Part shown: positions 18,346-30,298 of the stretch, piece after piece
Numbering within the stretch: the stretch's first letter is position 1
How the letters are laid out: every line of letters begins with the position of its first letter
Source: Mycobacterium bourgelatii
GTDB lineage: Bacteria > Actinomycetota > Actinomycetes > Mycobacteriales > Mycobacteriaceae
DNA: 64,000 nt
NCBI RefSeq assembly: GCF_010723575.1
Contig: NZ_BLKZ01000001.1
Coordinates: 2,294,001 to 2,358,000, forward strand
Reading direction: 5' to 3'
The notes under the pieces: generated by a model
The model's database searches: none
The model's input: only the letters and a program-made list of their open reading frames with translations
Told to the model about the DNA's origin: nothing
Program-made: the position numbers and the translations under genes

Positions 18346-18897
18346 GTGGATGCTGCCACCGGCAGGGAGCTGATGTCTGCGGCCGACGTGGGCCGCACTG
18401 TTTCGCGCATCGCGCACCAGATCATTGAAAAAACCGCGTTGGACAGCCCCGACGGGCCCCGCGTCGTCCTGTTGGGCATTCCCACCCGGGGCGTCATCCT
18501 GGCCCAACGCCTGGCGGCCAACATCGCCGAATTCAGCGGGGTCGATGTCAGCCACGGCGCCTTGGACATCACCCTGTACCGCGACGACCTGATGATCAAG
18601 CCGCCTCGGCCGCTCGAGGAGACCTCGATCCCCGAAGGCGGCATCGACGACGCGCTGGTCATCCTCGTCGACGACGTGCTCTACTCCGGTCGCTCGGTGC
18701 GCTCGGCTCTCGACGCGCTGCGCGACGTGGGCCGCCCGCGGATCGTGCAACTGGCCGTGCTCGTCGACCGTGGCCATCGCGAACTGCCGGTGCGCGCGGA
18801 CTACGTGGGCAAGAACGTGCCGACGTCGCGCAGCGAGAGCGTGCATGTCCTGTTGGCCGAACACGATGGTCGCGACGGGGTGGTGATTTCACGATGA
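18346..18897 (+). CDS. pyrR: PyrR bifunctional regulator/uracil phosphoribosyltransferase
   Basis: 183 residues from GTG 18346, chosen for its AAGGAGG site. The PRPP-binding signature is VILVDDVLYSGRSVR, and the PRTase core includes LLGIPTRGV. In mycobacteria PyrR binds its own leader RNA when UMP is high and represses the pyr operon. It is the first gene of pyrR-pyrB-pyrC-X-carA-carB-pyrF and overlaps pyrB by 4 bp. The N-terminus is about ten residues shorter than in M. tuberculosis (193). Confidence 0.96.
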   Translation: MDAATGRELMSAADVGRTVSRIAHQIIEKTALDSPDGPRVVLLGIPTRGVILAQRLAANIAEFSGVDVSHGALDITLYRDDLMIKPPRPLEETSIPEGGIDDALVILVDDVLYSGRSVRSALDALRDVGRPRIVQLAVLVDRGHRELPVRADYVGKNVPTSRSESVHVLLAEHDGRDGVVISR

Positions 18898-19868
18898 CTC
18901 CGAGGCACCTACTGGCCGCCGGTGACCTGACCCGCGACGATGCGACGGCGATCCTCGACGACGCCGACCACTTCGCGCAGGCCCTGCTGGGCCGCGATGT
19001 CAAGAAGCTGCCGACGCTACGAGGCCGCACCATCGTCACGATGTTCTACGAGAACTCGACCCGCACCCGAGTGTCGTTCGAGGTCGCCGGCAAGTGGATG
19101 AGCGCGGACGTGATCAACGTCAGCGCGGCAGGATCGTCGGTGGGCAAGGGTGAGTCGCTGCGCGACACCGCGCTGACCTTGCGGGCGGCCGGCGCCGATG
19201 CGCTGATCATCCGTCATCCGGCGTCCGGTGCCGCGCATCTGCTCGCCGACTGGACCGCGACCGGCTCGGGCGCGGAAAACACCGACGGGCCTGCGGTGAT
19301 CAACGCCGGCGACGGCACGCACGAGCATCCCACCCAGGCGCTGCTGGACGCGCTGACCATCCGCCAACGACTCGGCGGCATCGAAGGCCGGCGCGTCGTG
19401 ATCGTCGGCGATGTCCTGCACAGCCGGGTCGCCCGGTCCAACGTGATGCTGCTGCACACGTTGGGCGCCGAGGTGGTGCTGGTAGCGCCGCCGACCTTGC
19501 TGCCGGTGGGCGTCGACGGTTGGCCGGTAACGGTTTCCAACGACTTCGACGCGGAACTACCCGCCGCCGACGCCGTGCTGATGTTGCGGGTGCAGGCCGA
19601 GCGGATGAACGGCGGCTTCTTCCCGTCCGTGCGCGAGTATTCGACGCTGTACGGACTCTCCGCTCGCCGGCAGGCGCTGTTGCCCGGGCATGCCGTGGTG
19701 CTGCACCCGGGGCCCATGCTGCGCGGCATGGAGATTTCGTCTTCGGTGGCGGATTCCTCACAATCCGCTGTGTTGCAACAGGTTTCGAACGGGGTGCATG
19801 TACGCATGGCGGTGCTGTTCCATGTCCTGCTGGGCACCGAGATAGCCGGAAAAGAGGGGGCGGCATGA
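18894..19868 (+). CDS. pyrB: aspartate carbamoyltransferase catalytic subunit
   Basis: 324 residues. The carbamoyl-phosphate loop is S55-T-R-T-R59 in YENSTRTRVSFE, with HPTQALLDAL and HPGPMLRGME for substrate binding. It condenses carbamoyl phosphate with aspartate in the first committed step of UMP synthesis. No pyrI regulatory subunit is present, as expected in actinobacteria. ATGA overlaps couple it to pyrR and pyrC. Confidence 0.97.
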   Translation: MTPRHLLAAGDLTRDDATAILDDADHFAQALLGRDVKKLPTLRGRTIVTMFYENSTRTRVSFEVAGKWMSADVINVSAAGSSVGKGESLRDTALTLRAAGADALIIRHPASGAAHLLADWTATGSGAENTDGPAVINAGDGTHEHPTQALLDALTIRQRLGGIEGRRVVIVGDVLHSRVARSNVMLLHTLGAEVVLVAPPTLLPVGVDGWPVTVSNDFDAELPAADAVLMLRVQAERMNGGFFPSVREYSTLYGLSARRQALLPGHAVVLHPGPMLRGMEISSSVADSSQSAVLQQVSNGVHVRMAVLFHVLLGTEIAGKEGAA

Positions 19869-21169
19869 GCGTGTTGCTGCGCGGTGTCCGGCTCTACGGT
19901 GAAGGGGAGCGGGTCGATGTCCTGGTCGACGCTCCCGGCTACGAGGGCCAGATCGCCGAGATCGGTCCAGGTCTGGAAATCCCCGACACGGCAGACGTTA
20001 TCGACGCCACCGACCAGGTGCTGCTGCCCGGATTCGTCGACCTGCACACCCACCTGCGCGAGCCCGGCCGCGAATACGCCGAGGACATCGAAACCGGTTC
20101 GGCCGCAGCGGCTCTCGGCGGGTACACGGCGGTGTTCGCGATGGCCAACACCAACCCGGTGGCCGACAGCCCGGTGGTCACCGACCACGTCTGGCGCCGC
20201 GGGCAGGAAGTCGGTCTGGTCGACGTCCACCCCGTCGGCGCGGTCACCGTCGGGCTGGCCGGAGCCGAGCTGACCGAGATGGGCATGATGCATGCCGGCG
20301 CCGCCCAGGTGCGGATGTTCTCCGACGACGGCATCTGCGTGCACGACCCGTTGGTGATGCGCCGGGCCCTGGAATACGCCAGGGGGCTGGGTGTGCTGAT
20401 CGCCCAGCACGCGGAGGAGCCACGGCTGACGGTCGGCGCCGTCGCCCACGAGGGACCGACGGCCGCCCGCCTGGGGCTGGCCGGATGGCCGAGGGCCGCC
20501 GAAGAATCGATCGTCGCCCGCGACGCCCTGCTGGCCCGGGATGCGGGAGCGCGGGTGCACATCTGCCACGCGTCCACGGCGGGCACCGTGGAGATCCTGA
20601 AATGGGCTAAGGATCAAGGCATTTCGATCACCGCCGAGGTGACCCCGCATCACCTGTTGCTGGACGACAGCCGGCTGCAAACCTACGACGGCATCAATCG
20701 AGTCAATCCGCCGCTGCGCGAAGCCGGCGACGCGATCGCGCTGCGTCAGGCACTCGCCGACGGGGTAATCGACTGTGTGGCCACCGATCACGCTCCGCAC
20801 GCGGAGCACGAGAAATGCGTCGAGTTCTCCGCGGCACGCCCGGGGATGCTGGGTCTGCAGACCGCTCTGTCGGTCGTCGTGCAGACCATGGTGCAACCCG
20901 GTCTGCTGAATTGGCGCGACGTCGCACGGGTGATGAGCGAGAATCCGGCGCGCATTGTCGGGCTGCCCGATCAAGGCCGGCCGATTGAGGTGGGCGAGCC
21001 GGCCAACTTGACCGTGGTGGATCCCGCCGCGACCTGGACGGTCGCCGGAACGGAGCTGGCGAGTCGGTCGAACAACACCCCCTACGAGTCGATGACCTTG
21101 CCGGCGGCCGTGACCGCGACCCTGCTGCGTGGGAAAGTCACTGCGCGGGACGGGAAGAGTCCGGTATGA
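19865..21169 (+). CDS. pyrC: dihydroorotase
   Basis: 434 residues from ATG 19865; an open frame extending further upstream lies inside pyrB. Zinc ligands H61 and H63 are in DLHTHLREPG, later ligands in CHAST and the catalytic Asp in CVATDHAPH. This is a class I, amidohydrolase-type dihydroorotase closing carbamoyl aspartate to dihydroorotate. It overlaps pyrB by 4 bp. A short dispersed repeat separates its stop from the next gene. Confidence 0.97.
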   Translation: MSVLLRGVRLYGEGERVDVLVDAPGYEGQIAEIGPGLEIPDTADVIDATDQVLLPGFVDLHTHLREPGREYAEDIETGSAAAALGGYTAVFAMANTNPVADSPVVTDHVWRRGQEVGLVDVHPVGAVTVGLAGAELTEMGMMHAGAAQVRMFSDDGICVHDPLVMRRALEYARGLGVLIAQHAEEPRLTVGAVAHEGPTAARLGLAGWPRAAEESIVARDALLARDAGARVHICHASTAGTVEILKWAKDQGISITAEVTPHHLLLDDSRLQTYDGINRVNPPLREAGDAIALRQALADGVIDCVATDHAPHAEHEKCVEFSAARPGMLGLQTALSVVVQTMVQPGLLNWRDVARVMSENPARIVGLPDQGRPIEVGEPANLTVVDPAATWTVAGTELASRSNNTPYESMTLPAAVTATLLRGKVTARDGKSPV

Positions 21170-21177
21170 ACCGCGCC

Positions 21178-21215
21178 GGCGACGATGCAGAGCGCAGCGA
21201 TGAGGAGTGGCGCTC
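21178..21215 (+). repeat. short dispersed GACGATGCAGAGCG repeat, copy 1
   Basis: GACGATGCAGAGCGCAGCG at 21181, followed by ATGAGGAG, lies in the pyrC to Rv1382-like gap and supplies the ribosome site for the next gene. A closely related copy is in the ribBA-ribH gap at 54632-54667. Such intercistronic units with embedded start and stop codons resemble MIRU-type elements of mycobacteria. Confidence 0.6.
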
Positions 21216-21743
21216 ATGAACACCGGCACGCTGGTTGGATCGCTGATCTTCGCGGCCATCGTGGTCGTGGCGATCGCGGTGGTGATCCAGCTGATGATGC
21301 GCGGCTGGCGGCGCCGGGGTGAGCGGCAGGCGGAACTTCTGGGCAACATGCCCGACATCCCCGACACCCTGGGCTCCGCGATCCTGACCACCCAAGGTTT
21401 GTATTGCGGTTGCACCCTGGCCCCGGAGTGGAACGAGCGGGTCACCACGGGCGACCTGGGCTATCGCAGCAAGGCTGTGCTCACCCGCTACCCCGAGGGC
21501 ATCCTGGTGGAGCGTGTCCGCGCCAACCCCATCTGGATCCCGGAAGAGTCGATCAGCGCAATCCGTTTGGAGCGCGGCGTCGCCGGCAAAGTAATCAGTC
21601 GCGTCGGGGTGTTGGCGATCCGGTGGCGGCTGCCTTCGGGGGTCGAGATGGACACCGGGTTCCGCGCGAACAACCGCGCCGACTATGAGAACTGGCTGGA
21701 CGGCACGGACCGGCCCAATGGCAAGGAGGAGCCGCGCACGTGA
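21216..21743 (+). CDS. membrane-anchored PH-like protein of the pyr operon (Rv1382-like)
   Basis: 175 residues from ATG 21216, with an AGGAG eight bases upstream. One N-terminal membrane segment (about residues 5-28) is followed by a basic RRGER stop-transfer stretch and a cytoplasmic domain of about 140 residues that reads like a bacterial PH fold, with alternating strands and a final amphipathic helix. It matches M. tuberculosis Rv1382, of unknown function. It lies inside the pyrimidine operon and overlaps carA by 4 bp. A role in anchoring pathway enzymes is possible but untested. Confidence 0.88.
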   Translation: MNTGTLVGSLIFAAIVVVAIAVVIQLMMRGWRRRGERQAELLGNMPDIPDTLGSAILTTQGLYCGCTLAPEWNERVTTGDLGYRSKAVLTRYPEGILVERVRANPIWIPEESISAIRLERGVAGKVISRVGVLAIRWRLPSGVEMDTGFRANNRADYENWLDGTDRPNGKEEPRT

Positions 21744-22861
21744 GCAGTAAGGCCGTTTTGGTGCTTGAGGATGGCCGCATCTTCACCGGGGTGCCGTTCG
21801 GCAAGATCGGGCAGACACTCGGTGAAGCGGTGTTCAGCACGGCGATGTCGGGCTACCAGGAGACGCTGACCGATCCCAGCTATCACCGCCAGATCGTGGT
21901 GGCCACCGCGCCGCAGATCGGCAACACCGGCTGGAACAACGAGGACGCCGAAAGCCGAGGCGACAAGATCTGGGTGGCCGGCTACGCGGTGCGCGACCCG
22001 TCGCCGCGCGCCTCCAATTGGCGGGCGACCAGCACGCTCGAGGACGAACTCATCCGGCAGAACATCGTCGGGATCGCCGGGATCGACACCCGGGCCGTGG
22101 TACGCCACCTGCGCAGCCGCGGATCGATGAAGGCGGGCGTGTTCTCGGGTGCGGCCCTGGCCGATGCTGACGAGCTGGTCGAGCGGGTGCGTGCCCAGCA
22201 GCCGATGCTGGGCGCCGACCTGGCCGGCGAGGTCAGCACCCCGGACACCTACATCGTCGACCCCGACGGGCCGACCCGGTTCACCGTGGCCGCCCTCGAC
22301 CTGGGCATCAAGACCAACACGCCGCGCAACTTCGCCCGGCGCGGCATTCGCAGCCACGTCCTGCCGGCTTCGGCCACCTTCGATCAGATCGCCGAAATCA
22401 AGCCGGACGGCGTATTCCTGTCCAACGGCCCCGGCGACCCCGCCACCGCCGACCACGTCGTCGCGGTGACCAAAGAGGTGCTGAGCGCCGGGATACCGCT
22501 GTTCGGGATCTGCTTCGGCAACCAAATCCTGGGCCGCGCCCTGGGTTTGTCCACCTACAAGCTGGTGTTCGGCCACCGCGGGATCAACATCCCGGTCATC
22601 GACCACGCCACCGGACGGGTCGCGGTGACCGCGCAGAACCACGGCTTCGCGCTGGAAGGCGAGGCGGGTCAGACCTTCGACACACCGTTCGGTGCGGCCG
22701 TCGTCAGCCACACCTGCGCCAATGACGGAGTGGTCGAGGGCGTGAAACTCACCGACGGGCGGGCCTTTTCGGTGCAATACCACCCCGAAGCCGCCGCGGG
22801 CCCGCACGATGCGGAGTACCTGTTCGACCAGTTCATCGACCTCATGGAAGGCCACCAATGA
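21740..22861 (+). CDS. carA: carbamoyl-phosphate synthase small (glutaminase) subunit
   Basis: 373 residues from GTG 21740. The N-terminal CPSase small-chain domain is followed by a class I glutamine amidotransferase with nucleophile C258 in FGICFGNQ and the His-Glu pair in QYHPEAAAG. It releases ammonia from glutamine and channels it to CarB. The start overlaps the preceding gene by 4 bp; carB follows after 85 bp, the largest gap in the operon. Confidence 0.97.
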   Translation: MSSKAVLVLEDGRIFTGVPFGKIGQTLGEAVFSTAMSGYQETLTDPSYHRQIVVATAPQIGNTGWNNEDAESRGDKIWVAGYAVRDPSPRASNWRATSTLEDELIRQNIVGIAGIDTRAVVRHLRSRGSMKAGVFSGAALADADELVERVRAQQPMLGADLAGEVSTPDTYIVDPDGPTRFTVAALDLGIKTNTPRNFARRGIRSHVLPASATFDQIAEIKPDGVFLSNGPGDPATADHVVAVTKEVLSAGIPLFGICFGNQILGRALGLSTYKLVFGHRGINIPVIDHATGRVAVTAQNHGFALEGEAGQTFDTPFGAAVVSHTCANDGVVEGVKLTDGRAFSVQYHPEAAAGPHDAEYLFDQFIDLMEGHQ

Positions 22862-22946
22862 CCGCGAGCGTGCGTGTTGGCACGGCGACACGCCGTAACC
22901 GGTGTACAACTGCGCACACTCGCGCCCGGAATGAAGGGGCCAACTA

Positions 22947-26311
<3,365 letters not shown>

Positions 26312-26315
<4 letters not shown>

Positions 26316-27160
26316 CCGGCTTCGGCGCCCGCCTGCTCGACGCGAGGGCGCGTCGCGGGCCGCTGTGTCTGGGTATCGATCCGCATCCCGAGTTGCTGCA
26401 GGCCTGGGGGCTGCCGACCACCGCCGACGGCCTGGCCGCCTTCTGTGACATCTGCGTGCAGGCCTACGCCGGGTTCGCCGCGGTCAAACCCCAGGTGGCG
26501 TTTTTCGAGGCGTACGGCGCCGCCGGGTTCGCGGTGCTGGAACGCACCATCGCCGCGCTGCGCGCCGACGGCGTGTTGGTGATCGCCGACGCAAAACGCG
26601 GGGACATCGGCTCCACGATGGCGGCCTACGCCGCGGCGTGGGCGGGCGACTCGCCGCTGGCCGCGGACGCGGTGACGGCCTCGCCGTACCTCGGCTTCGG
26701 TTCGTTGCGGCCGCTGCTGGAGGTCGCCGCGGCACATGACCGGGGGGTCTTCGTGCTTGCCGCCACCTCCAACCCGGAGGGTTCGACCGTGCAGCGCGCG
26801 CGGAACGACGGGCGCACGGTGGCTCAGCTGATCGTCGACGAGGTGGGTGCAGCAAACACAAAGACAACGTCCGAGCCCGGCTCGCTGGGGGTGGTCGTCG
26901 GCGCCACGGTCGAACAACCACCCGATCTCAGCGCCTTGGGCGGGCCGGTGCTCATCCCCGGCGTGGGCGTCCAGGGCGGGCGCCCCGAGGCGCTGGCGGG
27001 CCTGGGCGGAGCCGCGTCGGAGTGGCTCCTACCAGCGGTCTCACGCGAGGTCCTGTGCGCCGGACCGGCCGTGTCGGCCCTGCGTGCGGCCGGAGAGCGG
27101 ATGCTTGATTCAGTCGCCTATCTCGCCACGACACGCGCGACGCACGACGAAAAAGCGTGA
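26312..27160 (+). CDS. pyrF: orotidine 5'-phosphate decarboxylase (group 2)
   Basis: 282 residues from GTG 26312, overlapping the carB stop by 4 bp. The catalytic lysine is in the DAKRGDIG motif of the TIM barrel, and the length fits the long actinobacterial group. It makes UMP from OMP and ends the operon. In M. tuberculosis PE15 and PPE20 follow; here mihF is the next gene. Confidence 0.97.
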
Positions 27161-27517
27161 TTCGTGGCACGCGGCCGCGCCGATGCGCGCTCCGCAGCCG
27201 CGGGGTAGGGCGCCGAAACGTCACGCGTGGTCGTGCGAGCAAGACAAAACTGCTGGTAGAGGCCTTGTTATCGGCCGCGGTCGCGGGCCATGGGCGCGGA
27301 ACGGGTGCCCCGACTCGTCGGCTTGAGCATACCGCGCAGACCGGTCCAGAAGGGCATCCGCAGAGCTCACGCTGGACTTTTTCGGTCACCTAGGCCGCCA
27401 AACCGGGGGGTCGGGTTAGATTTCGTCAGGAACCGTGAGTACGGTCGTCTGCGCTGGCTGGAGTACCCGGCCAAGACAAATGAAGATCGATTTTTATCGA
27501 TGAGAGACGGAGGAATC
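27161..27517 (+). promoter_or_regulatory. 357-bp gap and leader upstream of mihF
   Basis: No separate gene is evident. The mihF frame stays open back to about 27290, but this extension lacks a good ribosome site and looks non-coding. Close to the gene ATCGAT (27486-27491) and ATCGAT (27496-27501) form a hairpin with a TTTT loop, 17 bases before the start. The promoter must lie in this gap. Confidence 0.5.
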
Positions 27518-27838
27518 GTGGCCCTTCCCCAATTGACCGACGAGCAGCGCGCGGCCGCGTTGGAGAAGGCTGCTGCCGCACGTCGAGCACGAGCAGAGCT
27601 CAAAGATCGGCTAAAGCGCGGTGGCACCAACCTCACGCAGGTGCTCAAGGACGCCGAGAGCGACGAAGTTCTGGGCAAGATGAAGGTGTCTGCGTTGCTG
27701 GAGGCGTTGCCGAAGGTTGGCAAAGTCAAGGCGCAGGAAATCATGACCGAGCTCGAGATTGCCCCTACCCGCCGGCTGCGCGGTCTTGGTGACCGTCAGC
27801 GCAAGGCCCTGCTGGAAAAGTTCGGCGGCTCCGCCTAG
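27518..27838 (+). CDS. mihF: mycobacterial integration host factor
   Basis: A 106-residue basic protein from GTG 27518, which has a GGAGGAAT site. This corresponds to the functional short form starting (M/V)ALPQLTDEQ; longer annotations in other mycobacteria start upstream. An N-terminal helix rich in Ala, Arg and Lys precedes a helix-turn-helix-like fold (ALLEALPKVGKVKAQEIM and RRLRGLGDRQRKALLEKF). mIHF is an essential nucleoid-associated protein, first known for helping L5 phage integration. Confidence 0.95.
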   Translation: MALPQLTDEQRAAALEKAAAARRARAELKDRLKRGGTNLTQVLKDAESDEVLGKMKVSALLEALPKVGKVKAQEIMTELEIAPTRRLRGLGDRQRKALLEKFGGSA

Positions 27839-27867
27839 GCCCCCGGGCTTAAGGCGCAGCTGAAGTA

Positions 27868-28503
27868 ATGCAGGCCGAACGGCCTGTGGGGGATACCGAC
27901 CTGGGGGCGAAAGTGCGCTCCAGCGGGGGACCGGGCGCAGGACGAGTCGTTGTGCTGTCCGGTCCCTCGGCGGTCGGGAAATCAACTGTGGTCCGGTGTC
28001 TGCGTGAGCGGATCCCGAACCTCCATTTCAGCGTCTCGGCCACGACGCGAGAGCCGCGTCCGGGGGAGATCGACGGCGTCGACTACCACTTCGTCAGTCC
28101 GGCCCGCTTCCAAGAACTCATTGACCGGGGCGAACTGCTGGAGTGGGCGGAAATCCACGGTGGATTGCACCGCTCGGGCACCCTGGCCCAGCCGGTACGC
28201 GAGGCCGCTGCTTCCGGTGTGCCGGTGCTCATCGAGGTGGACCTGGCCGGAGCCAGAGCCATCAAACAAACGATGCCTGAGGTCCTGACGGTGTTCCTCG
28301 CACCGCCCAGCTGGGAGGATTTGGAGGCCCGGTTGATCGGTCGCGGTACCGAGACACCAGAGGTCATCCAGCGCCGACTGGAGACGGCGCGAATCGAATT
28401 GGCAGCTCAAGGCGACTTCGATCAAGTGGTGGTAAATCGCCGATTAGAGTCTGCGTGCGCCGAATTGGTATCCTTGCTGGTTAGAAACCCATCAAGTTCT
28501 TGA
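27868..28503 (+). CDS. gmk: guanylate kinase
   Basis: 211 residues. The P-loop GPSAVGKST is at residues 32-40. The GMP-binding segments are SATTREPRPGE and DYHF, and the lid contains RLIGRGTETPEVIQRR. It phosphorylates GMP to GDP. It follows mihF by 29 bp and precedes rpoZ, as in other mycobacteria. The first 25 residues are variable. Confidence 0.96.
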   Translation: MQAERPVGDTDLGAKVRSSGGPGAGRVVVLSGPSAVGKSTVVRCLRERIPNLHFSVSATTREPRPGEIDGVDYHFVSPARFQELIDRGELLEWAEIHGGLHRSGTLAQPVREAAASGVPVLIEVDLAGARAIKQTMPEVLTVFLAPPSWEDLEARLIGRGTETPEVIQRRLETARIELAAQGDFDQVVVNRRLESACAELVSLLVRNPSSS

Positions 28504-28541
28504 CTTTTCGCATCGCACTACGCTGCCAGGAGAATTTTTTA

Positions 28542-28874
28542 GTGAGTAACTCGCCGTCCGACACGTCGTTGACCGCCGTCCCTGCGGTGGATCAGTTCGA
28601 TCCTTCGTCAGGTGGAGTGGGCGCCTACGACACCCCGTTGGGCATCACCAACCCACCCATCGACGAGTTGCTGGACCGCGTCTCGAGCAAGTACGCCCTG
28701 GTGATCTACGCGGCCAAGCGGGCCCGGCAGATCAACGACTACTACAACCAGCTGGGTGAGGGCATCCTCGAGTACGTCGGCCCCCTGGTCGAGCCCGGGT
28801 TGCAGGAGAAGCCGCTGTCGATCGCACTGCGCGAAATCCACGCTGACCTGCTCGAACACACCGAGGGCGAGTAA
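28542..28874 (+). CDS. rpoZ: RNA polymerase omega subunit
   Basis: 110 residues from GTG 28542. The conserved core is PPIDELLDRVSSKYALVIYAAKRARQ, followed by YVGPLVEP and a C-terminal helix. Omega assists folding and assembly of the beta-prime subunit. The upstream in-frame extension to 28500 overlaps gmk and has no ribosome site. Confidence 0.97.
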   Translation: MSNSPSDTSLTAVPAVDQFDPSSGGVGAYDTPLGITNPPIDELLDRVSSKYALVIYAAKRARQINDYYNQLGEGILEYVGPLVEPGLQEKPLSIALREIHADLLEHTEGE

Positions 28875-28894
28875 CGAGCCGGGCCGGGCGCACT

Positions 28895-30163
28895 GTGGTG
28901 GGCAAGCGGACTGCCAAGAGCGTCTCCAAAAACGTCGTAGTCGGCGTCTCCGGGGGAATCGCCGCCTATAAGGCGTGCACCGTCGTCCGTCAGCTCGCCG
29001 AGGCCGGACACAACGTCCGCGTCATCCCCACCGAGTCCGCGCTCAACTTTGTCGGCGCCGCGACGTTCGAAGCGCTGTCCGGTGCGCCGGTGCGTACCGG
29101 CGTTTTCGACGACGTTCCGGAAGTCCCGCACGTGCGCCTCGGTCAGCAGGCCGACCTGGTGGTGGTCGCTCCGGCCACCGCCGACCTTCTTGCCCGCGCG
29201 GTGGCCGGTCGTGCCGACGACCTGCTCACCGCCACCCTGCTCACCGCGCGATGTCCGGTGCTGTTCGCGCCGGCGATGCACACCGAGATGTGGTTGCACC
29301 CGGCCACCGTCGACAACGTCGCCACTTTGCGCCGCCGCGGCGCGGTTGTCCTCGAACCCGCATCCGGGCGGCTCACCGGCACTGACAGCGGCGCGGGACG
29401 CCTGCCGGAGGCCGAAGAGATCACCACCCTGGCTCACCTGCTGTTGGAGCGCCACGACGCGCTGCCCTACGACCTTGCCGGCTGCAAGGTACTGGTCACC
29501 GCAGGCGGTACCCGCGAGGCGATCGACCCGGTGCGTTTCATCGGCAACCGCAGCTCCGGCAAGCAGGGCTATGCGGTCGCTCGGGTGGCCGCTCAGCGCG
29601 GCGCCGAGGTCACCCTGATCGCCGGTCACACGGCCGGCCTCATCGACCCCGCCGGCGTCAACGTCGTACACGTCAGCTCCGCCCAGCAGCTTGGCGACGC
29701 CGTGTCCAAGCACGCGCCGGACGTAAACGTGCTGGTGATGGCGGCGGCGGTGGCCGACTTCCGGCCCACCCAGGTCGCCACCGCGAAGATCAAGAAGAGC
29801 GCGAGGGACTCCACGGCACCGACCATCGAGCTGGTCCGCAACGACGATGTACTGGCCGACACGGTCCAGGCGCGTAAACACGGCCAGTTGCCGAACATGC
29901 GGGCCATCGTCGGGTTTGCCGCCGAGACCGGCGACGCCAACGGCGATGTGCTCTTTCACGCCCGGGCCAAACTGCAGCGCAAGGGCTGCGACTTGCTGGT
30001 CGTGAACGCGGTGGGCGACGGCAGGGCGTTCGAGGTCGACAGCAATGACGGGTGGCTGCTGGCGTCGGACGGCACGGAGTCCGCGCTCCAGCACGGCTCC
30101 AAGACTTTGATGGCCAGCCGTATCGTTGACGCAATCGCCACGTTCTTGCACAGCGATAGCTGA
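28895..30163 (+). CDS. coaBC: bifunctional phosphopantothenoylcysteine decarboxylase/phosphopantothenate-cysteine ligase
   Basis: 422 residues from GTG 28895. The CoaC half (about 1-190) is an FMN flavoprotein with GVSGGIAAYKA, APATADLLA and PAMHTEMW. The CoaB half has NRSSGKQGYAVA for CTP binding, the AAAVADFRP motif and the KIKK lysines. It carries two steps of coenzyme A synthesis. It starts 20 bp after rpoZ. Confidence 0.96.
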   Translation: MVGKRTAKSVSKNVVVGVSGGIAAYKACTVVRQLAEAGHNVRVIPTESALNFVGAATFEALSGAPVRTGVFDDVPEVPHVRLGQQADLVVVAPATADLLARAVAGRADDLLTATLLTARCPVLFAPAMHTEMWLHPATVDNVATLRRRGAVVLEPASGRLTGTDSGAGRLPEAEEITTLAHLLLERHDALPYDLAGCKVLVTAGGTREAIDPVRFIGNRSSGKQGYAVARVAAQRGAEVTLIAGHTAGLIDPAGVNVVHVSSAQQLGDAVSKHAPDVNVLVMAAAVADFRPTQVATAKIKKSARDSTAPTIELVRNDDVLADTVQARKHGQLPNMRAIVGFAAETGDANGDVLFHARAKLQRKGCDLLVVNAVGDGRAFEVDSNDGWLLASDGTESALQHGSKTLMASRIVDAIATFLHSDS

Positions 30164-30233
30164 TAACGTCCCAGGGCGACGTAGCCCTAGAGACGTAGCC
30201 CCGGACAGGGACAGGCGGCCTGGGGGACAAGAC

Positions 30234-30298
30234 CATAATTCGCCTAACTAACATTTAGGCGCCAACGAAGTTGGCACATTGACTGGAAGGAATGCAGG
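30234..30298 (+). promoter_or_regulatory. metK promoter/leader with two adjacent hairpins
   Basis: CATAAT (30234-30239) fits a -10 box. Just after it CGCCTAA pairs with TTAGGCG (30241-30261, 7-base loop), then GCCAAC with GTTGGC (30261-30275, 3-base loop). A GGAAGGA ribosome site follows. The leader is too short for the known SAM riboswitch classes. The first hairpin could instead be a protein operator over the start of transcription. Confidence 0.45.

Noticed and set aside
19214..21448. A 744-codon minus-strand open frame opposite pyrB/pyrC
   Set aside because: Antisense to well-conserved enzymes; composition is shadow-like with many Arg, His and Gly.
27290..27517. Long form of mIHF starting about 76 codons upstream
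   Set aside because: No ribosome site or conserved sequence; GTG 27518 has GGAGG and matches the functional protein.
30164..30298. SAM riboswitch before metK
   Set aside because: The leader is too short and lacks the conserved core of the SAM classes.
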